Shown: piece after piece, positions 51,995 through 60,668 of the stretch
How positions within the stretch are numbered: the first letter of the stretch is position 1
Layout: each line of letters starts with the position of its first letter
NCBI RefSeq assembly: GCF_900095135.1
Contig: NZ_LT605205.1
Coordinates: forward strand, 2,480,001 to 2,544,000
DNA length: 64,000 nucleotides
Source: Proteiniphilum saccharofermentans
GTDB taxonomy: Bacteria > Bacteroidota > Bacteroidia > Bacteroidales > Dysgonomonadaceae
Reading direction: 5' to 3'
Position numbers and translations under genes: made by a program
Notes under the pieces: model-generated
The model's database searches: none
What the model saw: only the letters and a program-made list of their open reading frames with translations
What the model was told of the DNA's origin: nothing

Positions 51995-53197
51995 ATGGGA
52001 AAAGTACTGATCATTGGCGCCGGTGGTGTGGGAACAGTGGTAGCCAATAAAGTGGCACAAAACAGCGATATCTTCACCGATATTATGCTGGCAAGCCGTA
52101 CCAAAAGTAAATGCGATGCCATTGCTGAAGATGTGAAACGCCGTACAGGTGTAACCATTCAGACGGCACAGGTGGATGCCGACAATGTACCGGAATTGGT
52201 AAAGCTGTTCAACGAGCAAAAACCGGAATTGGTGATTAATGTAGCGTTGCCCTATCAGGACCTGACCATCATGGATGCCTGCCTGGAATGTGGCGTACAT
52301 TATCTGGATACGGCCAATTACGAGCCGAAAGATGAAGCCAAGTTCGAATACAAATGGCAGTGGGCCTATAAAGAAAAGTTCGAAAGAGCGGGACTGACAG
52401 CCATCCTCGGCTGCGGCTTCGATCCCGGAGTGACAAGTATCTTTACGGCATATGCCGCCAAACATCATTTCGATGAGATCCACTATCTCGATATTGTGGA
52501 TTGCAACGCTGGCGATCATGGTAAAGCCTTTGCTACCAATTTCAATCCCGAGATCAATATCCGCGAAGTAACACAAAAAGGAAAATACTGGGAAAACGGG
52601 CAATGGGTTGAAACGGAGCCGCACGAAATCCACAAGCCGCTCACCTACCCCGAGATCGGCCCCAAAGAGTCCTACGTGATCTATCACGAGGAATTGGAAT
52701 CGCTCGTGAAGAACTTCCCCACCCTCAAACGGGCACGCTTCTGGATGACTTTCGGACAGGAGTACCTCACCCACCTGCGTGTGATCCAGAACATCGGTAT
52801 GGCCCGGATCGATGAAGTGGAATACAACGGACAAAAGATTGTACCTATCCAGTTTCTGAAAGCGGTACTTCCCGATCCCGGCGAACTGGGAGAGAATTAC
52901 ACGGGAGAGACATCCATTGGATGCCGTATACGGGGTATTAAAGACGGTAAAGAACGTACCTACTATATCTATAATAACTGTAGCCACGAAGAGGCTTACA
53001 AAGAGACCGGTGCCCAGGGTGTAAGCTATACTACCGGCGTACCGGCAACCATCGGGGCCATGATGTTTTTGCAGGGTATCTGGAAGAAACCGGGCGTATT
53101 CAACGTAGAAGAGTTCGATCCCGATCCCTTCATGGATCAACTCAATAAACAGGGATTGCCCTGGCACGAACAGTTCGACATAGATATGGAAGTATAA
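51995..53197 (+). CDS. Carboxynorspermidine/carboxyspermidine dehydrogenase (saccharopine dehydrogenase family)
   Basis: From the ATG at 51995 the protein is 400 residues and opens MGKVLIIGAGGVGTVVANKV (Rossmann loop at about 8-14). It continues with the substrate segment LECGVHYLDTANYEP and CGFDPGVTSIFTAYAAKHHF, characteristic of the polyamine branch of the family. In Bacteroides the homologue makes carboxyspermidine for spermidine synthesis, so the same role is likely here. The partner decarboxylase is not in the window. An earlier in-frame start at 51911 adds 28 residues without family support. Confidence 0.9.
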   Translation: MGKVLIIGAGGVGTVVANKVAQNSDIFTDIMLASRTKSKCDAIAEDVKRRTGVTIQTAQVDADNVPELVKLFNEQKPELVINVALPYQDLTIMDACLECGVHYLDTANYEPKDEAKFEYKWQWAYKEKFERAGLTAILGCGFDPGVTSIFTAYAAKHHFDEIHYLDIVDCNAGDHGKAFATNFNPEINIREVTQKGKYWENGQWVETEPHEIHKPLTYPEIGPKESYVIYHEELESLVKNFPTLKRARFWMTFGQEYLTHLRVIQNIGMARIDEVEYNGQKIVPIQFLKAVLPDPGELGENYTGETSIGCRIRGIKDGKERTYYIYNNCSHEEAYKETGAQGVSYTTGVPATIGAMMFLQGIWKKPGVFNVEEFDPDPFMDQLNKQGLPWHEQFDIDMEV

Positions 53198-53211
53198 AAG
53201 AAATTATTTTT

Positions 53212-53239
53212 AAACCTTGCATTACCAATTGCAAGGTTT
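53212..53239 (+). terminator. Terminator between the polyamine gene and pyrB
   Basis: A 10-bp perfect stem AAACCTTGCA / TGCAAGGTTT with loop TTACCAAT runs into a T-stretch, 15 bp after the stop at 53197. The pyrB -7 box begins six bases after the stem. Confidence 0.8.
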
Positions 53240-53244
53240 TTTTC

Positions 53245-53252
53245 TAATTTTG
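53245..53252 (+). promoter_or_regulatory. Candidate -7 box of pyrB
   Basis: TAATTTTG fits TAnnTTTG, 24 bp before the pyrB ATG at 53277. The -33 region would fall inside the terminator stem just upstream, so the two elements overlap. Confidence 0.5.
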
Positions 53253-53276
53253 TCAATAATCTCAAAACAGAGACAA

Positions 53277-54194
53277 ATGGGGATCAAAAGTTTAGTCAAT
53301 ATCGTCGATTACGACAGGGATGATATCTATCGTATCATCAAAAGTGCTTCCAGGTTCAAGCAGAATCCTGACCGTGATTTGTTGCAGGGAAAAGTGTGTG
53401 CCACGCTTTTCTTCGAGCCGTCTACCCGTACAAGGCTCAGTTTCGAGACGGCAGTTAACCGTCTGCGCGGACGTATCATCGGCTTCTCCGACTCGGCCAC
53501 CAGCAGTTCCACTAAGGGGGAGTCGCTTAAAGACACCATCATGATGGTAAGCAACTATGCCGACCTCATCATTATGCGCCACCATCTGGAAGGATCGGCC
53601 CGCTACGCCTCGGAGATATCGCCCGTACCCGTAATCAATGCCGGGGATGGTTCAAACCAGCATCCCACGCAGACAATGCTCGACCTGTTCACCATCTACG
53701 AGACGCAGGGGACATTAGAAAACCTCACTGTCACCATCGTGGGCGACCTGAAATACGGGCGTGCGGTACACTCGCTTATCCAGGGACTCTCCCACTTCAA
53801 TCCTACATTCAATTTCGTGGCGCCGGAAGAGTTACATATCCCCGACAAGTACAAAACGTTCTGCGACAACAAACAGATCCCTTACAGGGAATTTACGGAA
53901 TTCTCCCCCGAAGCGATCAACAGCGCCGACATCCTTTATATGACCCGCGTGCAGAAAGAACGTTTTACCGACCTGATGGAATATGAAAAAGTAAAGAATG
54001 TATATATCCTGCATAACCGTATGCTGGATGAGTCTAAAGAGAATCTGAAGGTGCTGCACCCGCTTCCGCGCGTGAAAGAAATCGACCAGGACGTGGATGA
54101 GAGCCCGAAAGCTTACTATTTTGAACAGGCAAAGAACGGGATGTATACACGCCAGGCAATTATTTGTGATTTAATGGGAATCGTAGATAATTGA
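53277..54194 (+). CDS. pyrB: Aspartate carbamoyltransferase catalytic subunit PyrB
   Basis: PyrB joins carbamoyl phosphate and aspartate in the first committed pyrimidine step. From the ATG at 53277 the protein is 305 residues. It has the carbamoyl-phosphate motif [15 protein letters not shown], the loop [17 protein letters not shown] and the [12 protein letters not shown] segment, plus [11 protein letters not shown] near the end. The partner pyrI follows, but after an unusually long 268-bp gap filled with repeats. Confidence 0.97.
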   Translation: MGIKSLVNIVDYDRDDIYRIIKSASRFKQNPDRDLLQGKVCATLFFEPSTRTRLSFETAVNRLRGRIIGFSDSATSSSTKGESLKDTIMMVSNYADLIIMRHHLEGSARYASEISPVPVINAGDGSNQHPTQTMLDLFTIYETQGTLENLTVTIVGDLKYGRAVHSLIQGLSHFNPTFNFVAPEELHIPDKYKTFCDNKQIPYREFTEFSPEAINSADILYMTRVQKERFTDLMEYEKVKNVYILHNRMLDESKENLKVLHPLPRVKEIDQDVDESPKAYYFEQAKNGMYTRQAIICDLMGIVDN

Positions 54195-54328
54195 AAATTG
54201 AAAATTGAAAGTTGAAAATTAATAGTGAAATCTGTGAGTAAGTGAGAGTAAAACAAGTTTACTTGGGTTTGCCGGGCAGGAGCAGATTGCGCGAAACGAA
54301 TGGTGAAAAATGGCAGGAAGGTCAGACT

Positions 54329-54364
54329 GGGAGATTGAGAAGACTGGGAGGCTGGGAGACCGGG
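54329..54364 (+). repeat. G-rich repeat in the pyrB-pyrI gap (possible G-quadruplex)
   Basis: Four GGG runs at 54329-54331, 54346-54348, 54354-54356 and 54362-54364 occur within short GGGAG-type repeats. Loops are 14, 5 and 5 nt, so the first is long for a stable quadruplex. Confidence 0.5.
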
Positions 54365-54389
54365 AGACCAACGAACCGAAAAAGATCGC

Positions 54390-54452
54390 TAATTTGTAAT
54401 TGGTAATTTGTAATTGATAATTAGTAATTGGTAATTAGTAATTAGTAATTTT
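54390..54452 (+). repeat. TAATTNN heptad array, nine units (63 bp), before pyrI
   Basis: Nine units in 7-bp register, all starting TAATT, end 10 bp before the pyrI ATG at 54463. A shorter AAATTGA-type run also follows the pyrB stop (54193-54220). Confidence 0.9.
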
Positions 54453-54462
54453 TAAAAAAACT

Positions 54463-54915
54463 ATGGGAAAAGAACTACAGGTTGCAGCGCTCGAGAATGG
54501 CACAGCCATCGATCATATACCCAGTGATGCCGTTTTCAAAGTGGTCTCACTGCTTCAACTGCAGAAACTGAACAACCGGATCACTATCGGCAATAATCTG
54601 AAGAGCAGCAAGATGGGATCCAAAGGGATCATCAAGGTATCGGATAAATTCTTCCGTGAAGATGAACTCAACCGTATTGCTTTGGTTGCGCCTAATGTAA
54701 ATTTGAATATTATCCGTAATTTCGAGGTGGTAGAGAAAAAGAAGGTGGTACTTCCCGATGAGATTGTGGAGATCATGAAGTGCAACAATCCCAAATGTAT
54801 CACCAACAATGAACCGATGAAAACCCGGTTCCATGTGACAGACAAAGAAAAAGTGGAACTTCAGTGCCACTACTGCGAAGTAAAAATAAAAAAAGAAGAA
54901 GTAGTCCTTCTATAA
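54463..54915 (+). CDS. pyrI: Aspartate carbamoyltransferase regulatory subunit PyrI
   Basis: PyrI binds nucleotides and confers feedback control on PyrB. The 150-residue protein has the N-terminal allosteric domain ([17 protein letters not shown], then [12 protein letters not shown]) and the C-terminal zinc domain with four Cys in CNNPKCITN and CHYC. Length is normal. metA starts 17 bp after its stop. Confidence 0.97.
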   Translation: MGKELQVAALENGTAIDHIPSDAVFKVVSLLQLQKLNNRITIGNNLKSSKMGSKGIIKVSDKFFREDELNRIALVAPNVNLNIIRNFEVVEKKKVVLPDEIVEIMKCNNPKCITNNEPMKTRFHVTDKEKVELQCHYCEVKIKKEEVVLL

Positions 54916-54932
54916 TTGAAATTGAACTAATT

Positions 54933-55868
54933 ATGCCCGTCAATATACCCGATAAATTACCCGCGATTGAGATATTAAAAAAGGAGCATATTTTTGTGAT
55001 GGACGATTTGCGTGCATCCACACAGGATATACGTCCGCTGAGAATCCTGATTCTCAACCTGATGCCGGTCAAAGTCACGACCGAGACCGATCTTATACGC
55101 CTTCTGTCCAATTCTCCGCTTCAGGTTGAGATTGAATTTCTGGGACTCTCCACGCATACTCCCAAGAATACGCCTATCGAGCACCTCATGTCGTTTTACA
55201 CCAATTTCTCCAAAATAAAAAATGCCTATTACGACGGGATGATTATCACCGGAGCACCGGTAGAAATGCTGCCTTTTGATGAGGTGAAGTATTGGAAAGA
55301 GTTCACCCAGATTTTAGATTGGGCACGTACGCATGTCACCTCCACTTTCTATATCTGCTGGGGGGCCCAGGCTGCATTGCATCATTTTTACGGTATCAAT
55401 AAATATCCGTTGGAGAAAAAACTCTTCGGCGTTTTCAAGCATAGGATAAACGATCCTTCATTCCCCTTGTTCCGCGGCTTCGATGACGAATTCTATGCAC
55501 CTCACAGCAGGCATACCACTATCCTGGCCGAAGAGATCAACCGGCATCCCGCTCTGACCATTCTCTCCGAATCGGATGAAGCCGGCGTATATATTGTCAC
55601 TTCGCGTGGCGGAAGGGAGTTTTACGTAACCGGCCACTCCGAATACTCTCCTTCCACCCTGCATAAGGAATATATACGTGACAAGGAGAAAGGGATGGAC
55701 TCTGTCGCACTGCCTGAAAACTATTACAGGAACAATGATCCTGAACAACCCCCGTTAGTGCAATGGAGATCTCACGCCAATCTGTTATACATAAACTGGT
55801 TGAATTACTTTGTATATCAGGCCACTCCATTCAACATCGAAGAGGTTGCACAGTTGGGAGAGTTGTAA
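54933..55868 (+). CDS. metA: Homoserine O-acyltransferase MetA
   Basis: MetA activates homoserine with an acyl group at the start of methionine synthesis. From the ATG at 54933 (MPVNIPDKLPAIEILKKEHI) the protein is 311 residues. It has the NLMPVKVTTETDLIRLL segment, the catalytic Cys in YICWGAQAALHHFYG, and the HSEYSPSTLHKEY motif with the catalytic His and Glu. Whether it uses acetyl- or succinyl-CoA cannot be settled by eye; most MetA proteins outside enterobacteria use acetyl-CoA. An overlapping earlier start at 54864 is out of family and rejected. Confidence 0.95.
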   Translation: MPVNIPDKLPAIEILKKEHIFVMDDLRASTQDIRPLRILILNLMPVKVTTETDLIRLLSNSPLQVEIEFLGLSTHTPKNTPIEHLMSFYTNFSKIKNAYYDGMIITGAPVEMLPFDEVKYWKEFTQILDWARTHVTSTFYICWGAQAALHHFYGINKYPLEKKLFGVFKHRINDPSFPLFRGFDDEFYAPHSRHTTILAEEINRHPALTILSESDEAGVYIVTSRGGREFYVTGHSEYSPSTLHKEYIRDKEKGMDSVALPENYYRNNDPEQPPLVQWRSHANLLYINWLNYFVYQATPFNIEEVAQLGEL

Positions 55869-55895
55869 AACATTAGTAGCCTGGAAACACCGGTA

Positions 55896-55927
55896 AGGGA
55901 AACGCTCATCTCAAGAGCATATTCCCT
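55896..55927. terminator. Hairpin between metA and the PII-like gene
   Basis: AGGGAA / TTCCCT with an inner GCTC / GAGC stem forms an interrupted hairpin in the 93-bp gap between two convergent genes. A TTTTTA run follows some 13 bases later. A terminator role is plausible only. Confidence 0.4.
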
Positions 55928-55961
55928 CATCCGATCTGTTTTTACTTTTACCCTGACCCGG

Positions 55962-56279
55962 TCATTCAACCGGTTTTACCACGGTGTACTCCTCTATTCC
56001 CCACATGTAGGCGGCGACAAGTTCACTGTTGTTGAACGCTGCCGCATTCATCTTATTGATTTCTCCGATCAACCCCTTTGCTTTCACCGGATCAACCTCC
56101 TGCACAATAATGGCAGAGTTGTAACCCGGCCATACGGCGGTATTTTGCCGGGGTTCTCCCCACCGGCTCATGGCTGTCACCTGCTCTATTACCTGATAAT
56201 CGGCATACTCCATTTCATTGAGGAAAAGTGTCAGGGTTTCCAGCATACTTACGTTACATGTAATATAGATAAACTTCAT
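55962..56279 (-). CDS. PII-like (GlnB-fold) small protein of the RND efflux operon
   Basis: The 105-residue protein opens MKFIYITCNVSMLETLTLFL and has the beta-alpha-beta repeat of the PII/GlnB fold. A T-loop-like stretch (QVTAMSRWGEPRQNTAVWPG) and a second half SAIIVQEVDPVKAKGLIGEI follow. Similar PII-like proteins are known next to heavy-metal-type RND pump genes. Residues for nucleotide binding in classical GlnB are not clearly kept. It follows the RND gene by 75 bp on the same strand and is probably the last gene of the efflux operon. Confidence 0.75.
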   Translation of the reverse strand: MKFIYITCNVSMLETLTLFLNEMEYADYQVIEQVTAMSRWGEPRQNTAVWPGYNSAIIVQEVDPVKAKGLIGEINKMNAAAFNNSELVAAYMWGIEEYTVVKPVE

Positions 56280-56354
56280 TTTAAAACTATGATTAATGTT
56301 TATAGCGGGAGGCGCAATCTTTCATCGCCCTCCCACTACAAAAACAATGAGTGA

Positions 56355-59300
56355 TTAATTTGTCCTATTCTCTTCTGTTTTATCTGTTCCCTTGCCCAAT
56401 CGTACCGAGATACGATCCTTTACCAATGTACGGTGATAGAGCGCCGTATACATGGTGGGAACCAGTATCAGGGTGGTGAGCACCGACACGAACAGTCCGC
56501 CAATAATCGTGACACCCAGCGGGGCATACATCTCTTTTCCCATTCCTGTACTGAGCGCCATGGGCAACATACCGAGGATGGTGGTAAGCGAGGTCATCAG
56601 TACGGGGCGCAGACGCGAGCGCCCGGCCTCCATCACGGCATCACGAAGAGAATAGTTCCGTTTACGCAGCATATTGGTATAGTCGACCAGCACGATTCCG
56701 TTATTCACTACAATCCCTACAAGCATGATCAGTCCGATGAAGGTGACAACGCTTAACGTGATATTGGTGATAAAGAACGCCAGGATAACCCCCACAAGGG
56801 TAAAGGGAATGGCAAAAAGAATGATAAAGGGGTCTTTAAACGATTCAAATTGCGCCGCCATCACCATATACACCAGCGCTATACCCAAAAAGAAAATCAG
56901 ATAGAGCGATTGAAATGATGAAGACTGGTCATCTACCTGTCCACCGATCTCAACGGTTATACCCTCCGGGACGGTGGTTTCATCGATCAACTGCTGGGCC
57001 AGCCGGGTAGCTTCACCCAGGGAGATATCATTTAAATTGGCGACAGTTTTCACATATCTCTGTTGTGACAGGCGCTGTATCTCAATCGGACCGCTCTCTT
57101 CCACAATATCGGCAACCGACGAGAGGGGTATCTGTTGCCCCAGCAGGTTGGTAATCTGCATTTCACGGAGTTTCGACACTTCATTGCGGTACTCCGGCGC
57201 ATATTGTATCACCACACCGTAATCGCTTCCCTCTTCGGTAAACTCACCCGACTCGGTGCCGTACAGGTTCTGCCGTACCTGCATCCCCACCATGGCAACA
57301 TTTAATGCCATCTGTGATGCTTTCTCCTTATCGACCCGCACCTGTACCTCTAACTTGCCGGGATCGACAGTGGTTGTGACATCGGTAAACGACTTCTCGG
57401 CTATCATTTTTTTCTCAAAATCAAGAGCCACAGCTTTGATTTTATCCAGATCATTTCCGGAAACAATAATTTCGATGGGTTTTTTATTTCCCGTTACGGC
57501 AGTAGCCAGCGCGCTCCCTCCCTGTATACTCACTTCCTCTATTTGCGGGATCGCTTCCACCCGCTGACGGATAGATTCGGCCACTTCGGCGGCAGAGCGA
57601 CTCCGTTGCTCAACCGGCACAAGGTGACAAAGTACCGTCCCTACGTTTTTCCCCTCTTTGAAACCTACGGTTGTAAGCGCCCCGTCACGTGTCTGCCCCG
57701 AGATCGACGCGATGGCGCCGTCGGCTATTTCAGGTATTTCGTCGAGCATAATTTTTAATATCTGCTGCCCGACGCTGTCTGTTTGATTTGCCGCCGTTCC
57801 TACTTCGGTTTCGAACACTACGGATACCGTTCCCGCGTCAAAATCGGGAATATAGTCGGTACCTATTCGTTTGCCTAACCACATCGTTAACACAAAAACA
57901 AGCAGTGCCACGACCAACGTCACGCCTTTATGAAAAACCGCCCATCCCAGTACCCGTTTGTACCCGTCTTCGATCCGGTTGAATATCTTTTCACTGGCAG
58001 TATAGAGTTTAGAACGGCGCTGTTCTTCCTTATCGCGAGGAGTCCTCTTCAGCAGCTTCGACGAAAGCATAGGAGTGAGTGTAAGCGCCGCGAAGAGCGA
58101 CATGGTCATGCAGACGACCGTAAGAATGGCAAGCTGTTTAAACATGATTCCTACAATCCCCCCCATAAAAAGGAGCGGGAGAAATACCACCAATGTTGTC
58201 GCCGTTGATGCAATAATAGCCATGCCCATCTCCGAAGTTCCAAAGATAGCCGCCTGTTTGGGATCGGCTCCCTTTTCGATATGCTGCGTGATATTTTCGA
58301 GCACCACGATCGCATTATCCACCACCATTCCTATGGCAATCACGAGCGACATCAACGAAAATATGTTGATGGTATAGTCCATGATATACATCGCTATGAA
58401 TGCGGAAATAAGAGATACCGGCATGGTGATGAAGACAATGAAGCTCGATTTCCACTCACGCAGGAACATAAGGACAACCAACGTTACAAAGACAAGGGCG
58501 TACCATATAGAAGAGGTGAGGTTCCTGATGGAACCGGTAATGATCTCTTCCGAGCTGAGCACCTCGTTCACCCGGATATCTGCAGGTAGTTGTTGCTCAA
58601 GCTCTGCCATCTTCGCACGGACGGCATCCACCACCTCCACGGTATTGGCTCCCGACTGTTTCTGTACCATCAAAGCCACTCCTTCGCCGATGTGATTACG
58701 GGCAAACGATTCTTTTTCCTTGAACGTATCCTCGATGTCGGCCACATCTCTCAACCGTACAACCTGACCGTTGAACGCTTTCAACACCGTATTACCTATT
58801 TCATCCACCGATTCGAATTTCCCGGGCACACGCACAGAGAAATCGTACACACCCAGATTGATGTTTCCCGCGGGGATATTGATGTTATTGGCTTTAAGCA
58901 TCGTGGATATCTGCGACGTTGACAGTCCGTATGCCTTCATCTGTTGCGGATTGATATTTACTTTTATCTCACGTTCGGGTTGTCCCAAATAGAGCACTGT
59001 CCCCACCCCTTCCACCTTGCGCAGGGCAGAGGCGATATCTTCCTCCACAATATGCTCGATACCGTTGTAATGGGCATCGGCATTGATGGCATACGCCAGA
59101 ACCGGCATCATCGAGGAGTTGATCTTGTAGATAATGGGTTGTTGTGCTGCTGCCGGCAGTCGATTCTTTCCCAACTCGATCAGGTCGCGCGCATTGTTTG
59201 CCGCGGAGGTCACATCACCTCCCCATTCATAACTGAGTTGAATGAATGAGACGTTCTCTTTCGATGTCGATTTGATTTCCGTCAAACGCTCTGCGGCAGA

Positions 59301-59513
59301 GAGCACGGTTTCCAATGGCTTGGTGACCTGTTCTTCCACCTCGTTGGCCGAGGCTCCGGGATATACGGTGATCACCGTCACGGAAGGGAACTCCATTTCC
59401 GGCATCAGGTCAAGCGGCAACATCTTGAGCGATACGATTCCCAGCAGGATAATTGCTATGAACAGCATGGCGGTTGCCACAGGTCTTTTCACACCTATTT
59501 CGGGTAATTTCAT
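56355..59513 (-). CDS. RND efflux transporter, AcrB/HAE-like inner-membrane pump
   Basis: This 1052-residue protein has the 12-helix RND layout with two large periplasmic loops. It opens MKLPEIGVKRPVATAMLFIA. The proton-relay helix reads MVVDNAIVVLENITQHIEKG, as in the HAE (hydrophobe/amphiphile) group. The second half has the matching LVGIVVNNGIVLVDYTNMLR. Substrates are likely drugs, bile acids or other amphiphiles. The genes for the adaptor and TolC-like channel lie upstream on the same strand, so this is a complete tripartite pump. Confidence 0.96.
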   Translation of the reverse strand: MKLPEIGVKRPVATAMLFIAIILLGIVSLKMLPLDLMPEMEFPSVTVITVYPGASANEVEEQVTKPLETVLSAAERLTEIKSTSKENVSFIQLSYEWGGDVTSAANNARDLIELGKNRLPAAAQQPIIYKINSSMMPVLAYAINADAHYNGIEHIVEEDIASALRKVEGVGTVLYLGQPEREIKVNINPQQMKAYGLSTSQISTMLKANNINIPAGNINLGVYDFSVRVPGKFESVDEIGNTVLKAFNGQVVRLRDVADIEDTFKEKESFARNHIGEGVALMVQKQSGANTVEVVDAVRAKMAELEQQLPADIRVNEVLSSEEIITGSIRNLTSSIWYALVFVTLVVLMFLREWKSSFIVFITMPVSLISAFIAMYIMDYTINIFSLMSLVIAIGMVVDNAIVVLENITQHIEKGADPKQAAIFGTSEMGMAIIASTATTLVVFLPLLFMGGIVGIMFKQLAILTVVCMTMSLFAALTLTPMLSSKLLKRTPRDKEEQRRSKLYTASEKIFNRIEDGYKRVLGWAVFHKGVTLVVALLVFVLTMWLGKRIGTDYIPDFDAGTVSVVFETEVGTAANQTDSVGQQILKIMLDEIPEIADGAIASISGQTRDGALTTVGFKEGKNVGTVLCHLVPVEQRSRSAAEVAESIRQRVEAIPQIEEVSIQGGSALATAVTGNKKPIEIIVSGNDLDKIKAVALDFEKKMIAEKSFTDVTTTVDPGKLEVQVRVDKEKASQMALNVAMVGMQVRQNLYGTESGEFTEEGSDYGVVIQYAPEYRNEVSKLREMQITNLLGQQIPLSSVADIVEESGPIEIQRLSQQRYVKTVANLNDISLGEATRLAQQLIDETTVPEGITVEIGGQVDDQSSSFQSLYLIFFLGIALVYMVMAAQFESFKDPFIILFAIPFTLVGVILAFFITNITLSVVTFIGLIMLVGIVVNNGIVLVDYTNMLRKRNYSLRDAVMEAGRSRLRPVLMTSLTTILGMLPMALSTGMGKEMYAPLGVTIIGGLFVSVLTTLILVPTMYTALYHRTLVKDRISVRLGKGTDKTEENRTN

Positions 59514-59558
59514 TTGTATATTGTTTATAAGATGATCAAAAGCAGGATAAACTCCCTG

Positions 59559-60626
59559 TTATTTATTCACCATTTCAATAAGCGAACCGTCGTCCAATTT
59601 ATTTTTCCCATCGACAACCACATACTCATCGGCACGGATTTCGGGGATCCGGACAAGGTTCCCTTTTGATTCGCCACGCGTGACTTTCCGACGGGTGACC
59701 CGGTTCTGGTCGACGACCATAAAGAGGTAGTCTTCGCCCGTTCCCTGTTGCCTGTACAGGGCATTTACGGGAACAAACACGCCGGTTGTCTGCGGCATCG
59801 AGATCGAAACCCTGCCGAACATACCCGGTTTCAATTTCATTTCCCTGTTGGGAATGGTAACCTCTACCGTGGCGGTACGGGTCACCGACGACAGGACAGG
59901 TGAAATATAGCTCACTTTCCCTGAAACGGGTTCATCCGGATAAGCATCAAACACCACATCCGCATGTTGTCCCCGGCTGATGGAGTTAATCTCTTTTTCG
60001 TTCACTTCTACAGTTATTTTCAGCGGATTGAGCTGGCGTATGGTAAGTATACCGCTCTGCATTTTCAGGTCGGAGCTTACCGAAGGGACAAACGTATAAT
60101 TCTCTCCCTCCTGCACCGTTATATCGGTTAATACTCCCCCGAAAGGAGCGGTAATAGAGGTATTCTTCTTCAGCATATTTACTTTGGTTTGCGACGCGTC
60201 GAACTTGGCCTTCATATGGTCGTAGTCCATCACGCTCACGCTCTCTTTTTCTTTCAGGCGGCTTATCCGTTCAAAATCCTTGCGAATCGTTTCCAATTCA
60301 ATTTGTGCCTGAATCAGCATTTCGTCCGACATCTCGGCTATCACGGCTCCTTCCGGGACATAACTGCCCTTGGAGAAGTGAATCTTCTCCACCCGTCCCG
60401 GGATAGAAGCTCCGAGAGCAGCTTCCCTGTTTGCTTCGGCCGTACCTGTAAAATTCAACACGGGAATATACGCCATCTCTTTCGCAACCTGCACAGTGAC
60501 TTTTGTCGCAGTTGCCGGACTTGTTGCGGAATGACCGCTGTTCTCTGTCGTTTTTGTACTGCATCCGCCCGCAAAAATGGCGAGCAAACAGGTTGTGTAA
60601 GCTATTTTATTTGTCAGTTGCATCAT
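59559..60626 (-). CDS. RND periplasmic adaptor (membrane-fusion) lipoprotein
   Basis: The 355-residue protein has a lipoprotein signal (TTCLLAIFAGGC; lipid Cys at about 22). The HlyD/AcrA domain order is clear: lipoyl half (GSIPGRVEKIHFSKGSYVPEG-like segment, about residues 75-105), a short coiled coil (about 105-160), the second lipoyl half (NTSITAPFGGVLTDITVQEGENY), and a beta-barrel region (VTVEVNEKEINSISRG). It bridges the RND pump and the TolC-like channel. Gaps to both neighbours are about 45 bp. Confidence 0.95.
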   Translation of the reverse strand: MMQLTNKIAYTTCLLAIFAGGCSTKTTENSGHSATSPATATKVTVQVAKEMAYIPVLNFTGTAEANREAALGASIPGRVEKIHFSKGSYVPEGAVIAEMSDEMLIQAQIELETIRKDFERISRLKEKESVSVMDYDHMKAKFDASQTKVNMLKKNTSITAPFGGVLTDITVQEGENYTFVPSVSSDLKMQSGILTIRQLNPLKITVEVNEKEINSISRGQHADVVFDAYPDEPVSGKVSYISPVLSSVTRTATVEVTIPNREMKLKPGMFGRVSISMPQTTGVFVPVNALYRQQGTGEDYLFMVVDQNRVTRRKVTRGESKGNLVRIPEIRADEYVVVDGKNKLDDGSLIEMVNK

Positions 60627-60668
60627 TGTGTTGTAATGTATATTTTTTGTTTAAAATGTAAGTAAGCC

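Noticed and set aside
51959-53167. 402-codon open frame on the minus strand opposite the carboxy(nor)spermidine dehydrogenase gene
   Set aside because: It mirrors the coding gene almost exactly and shows no domain; codon bias of the sense gene explains the lack of stops.
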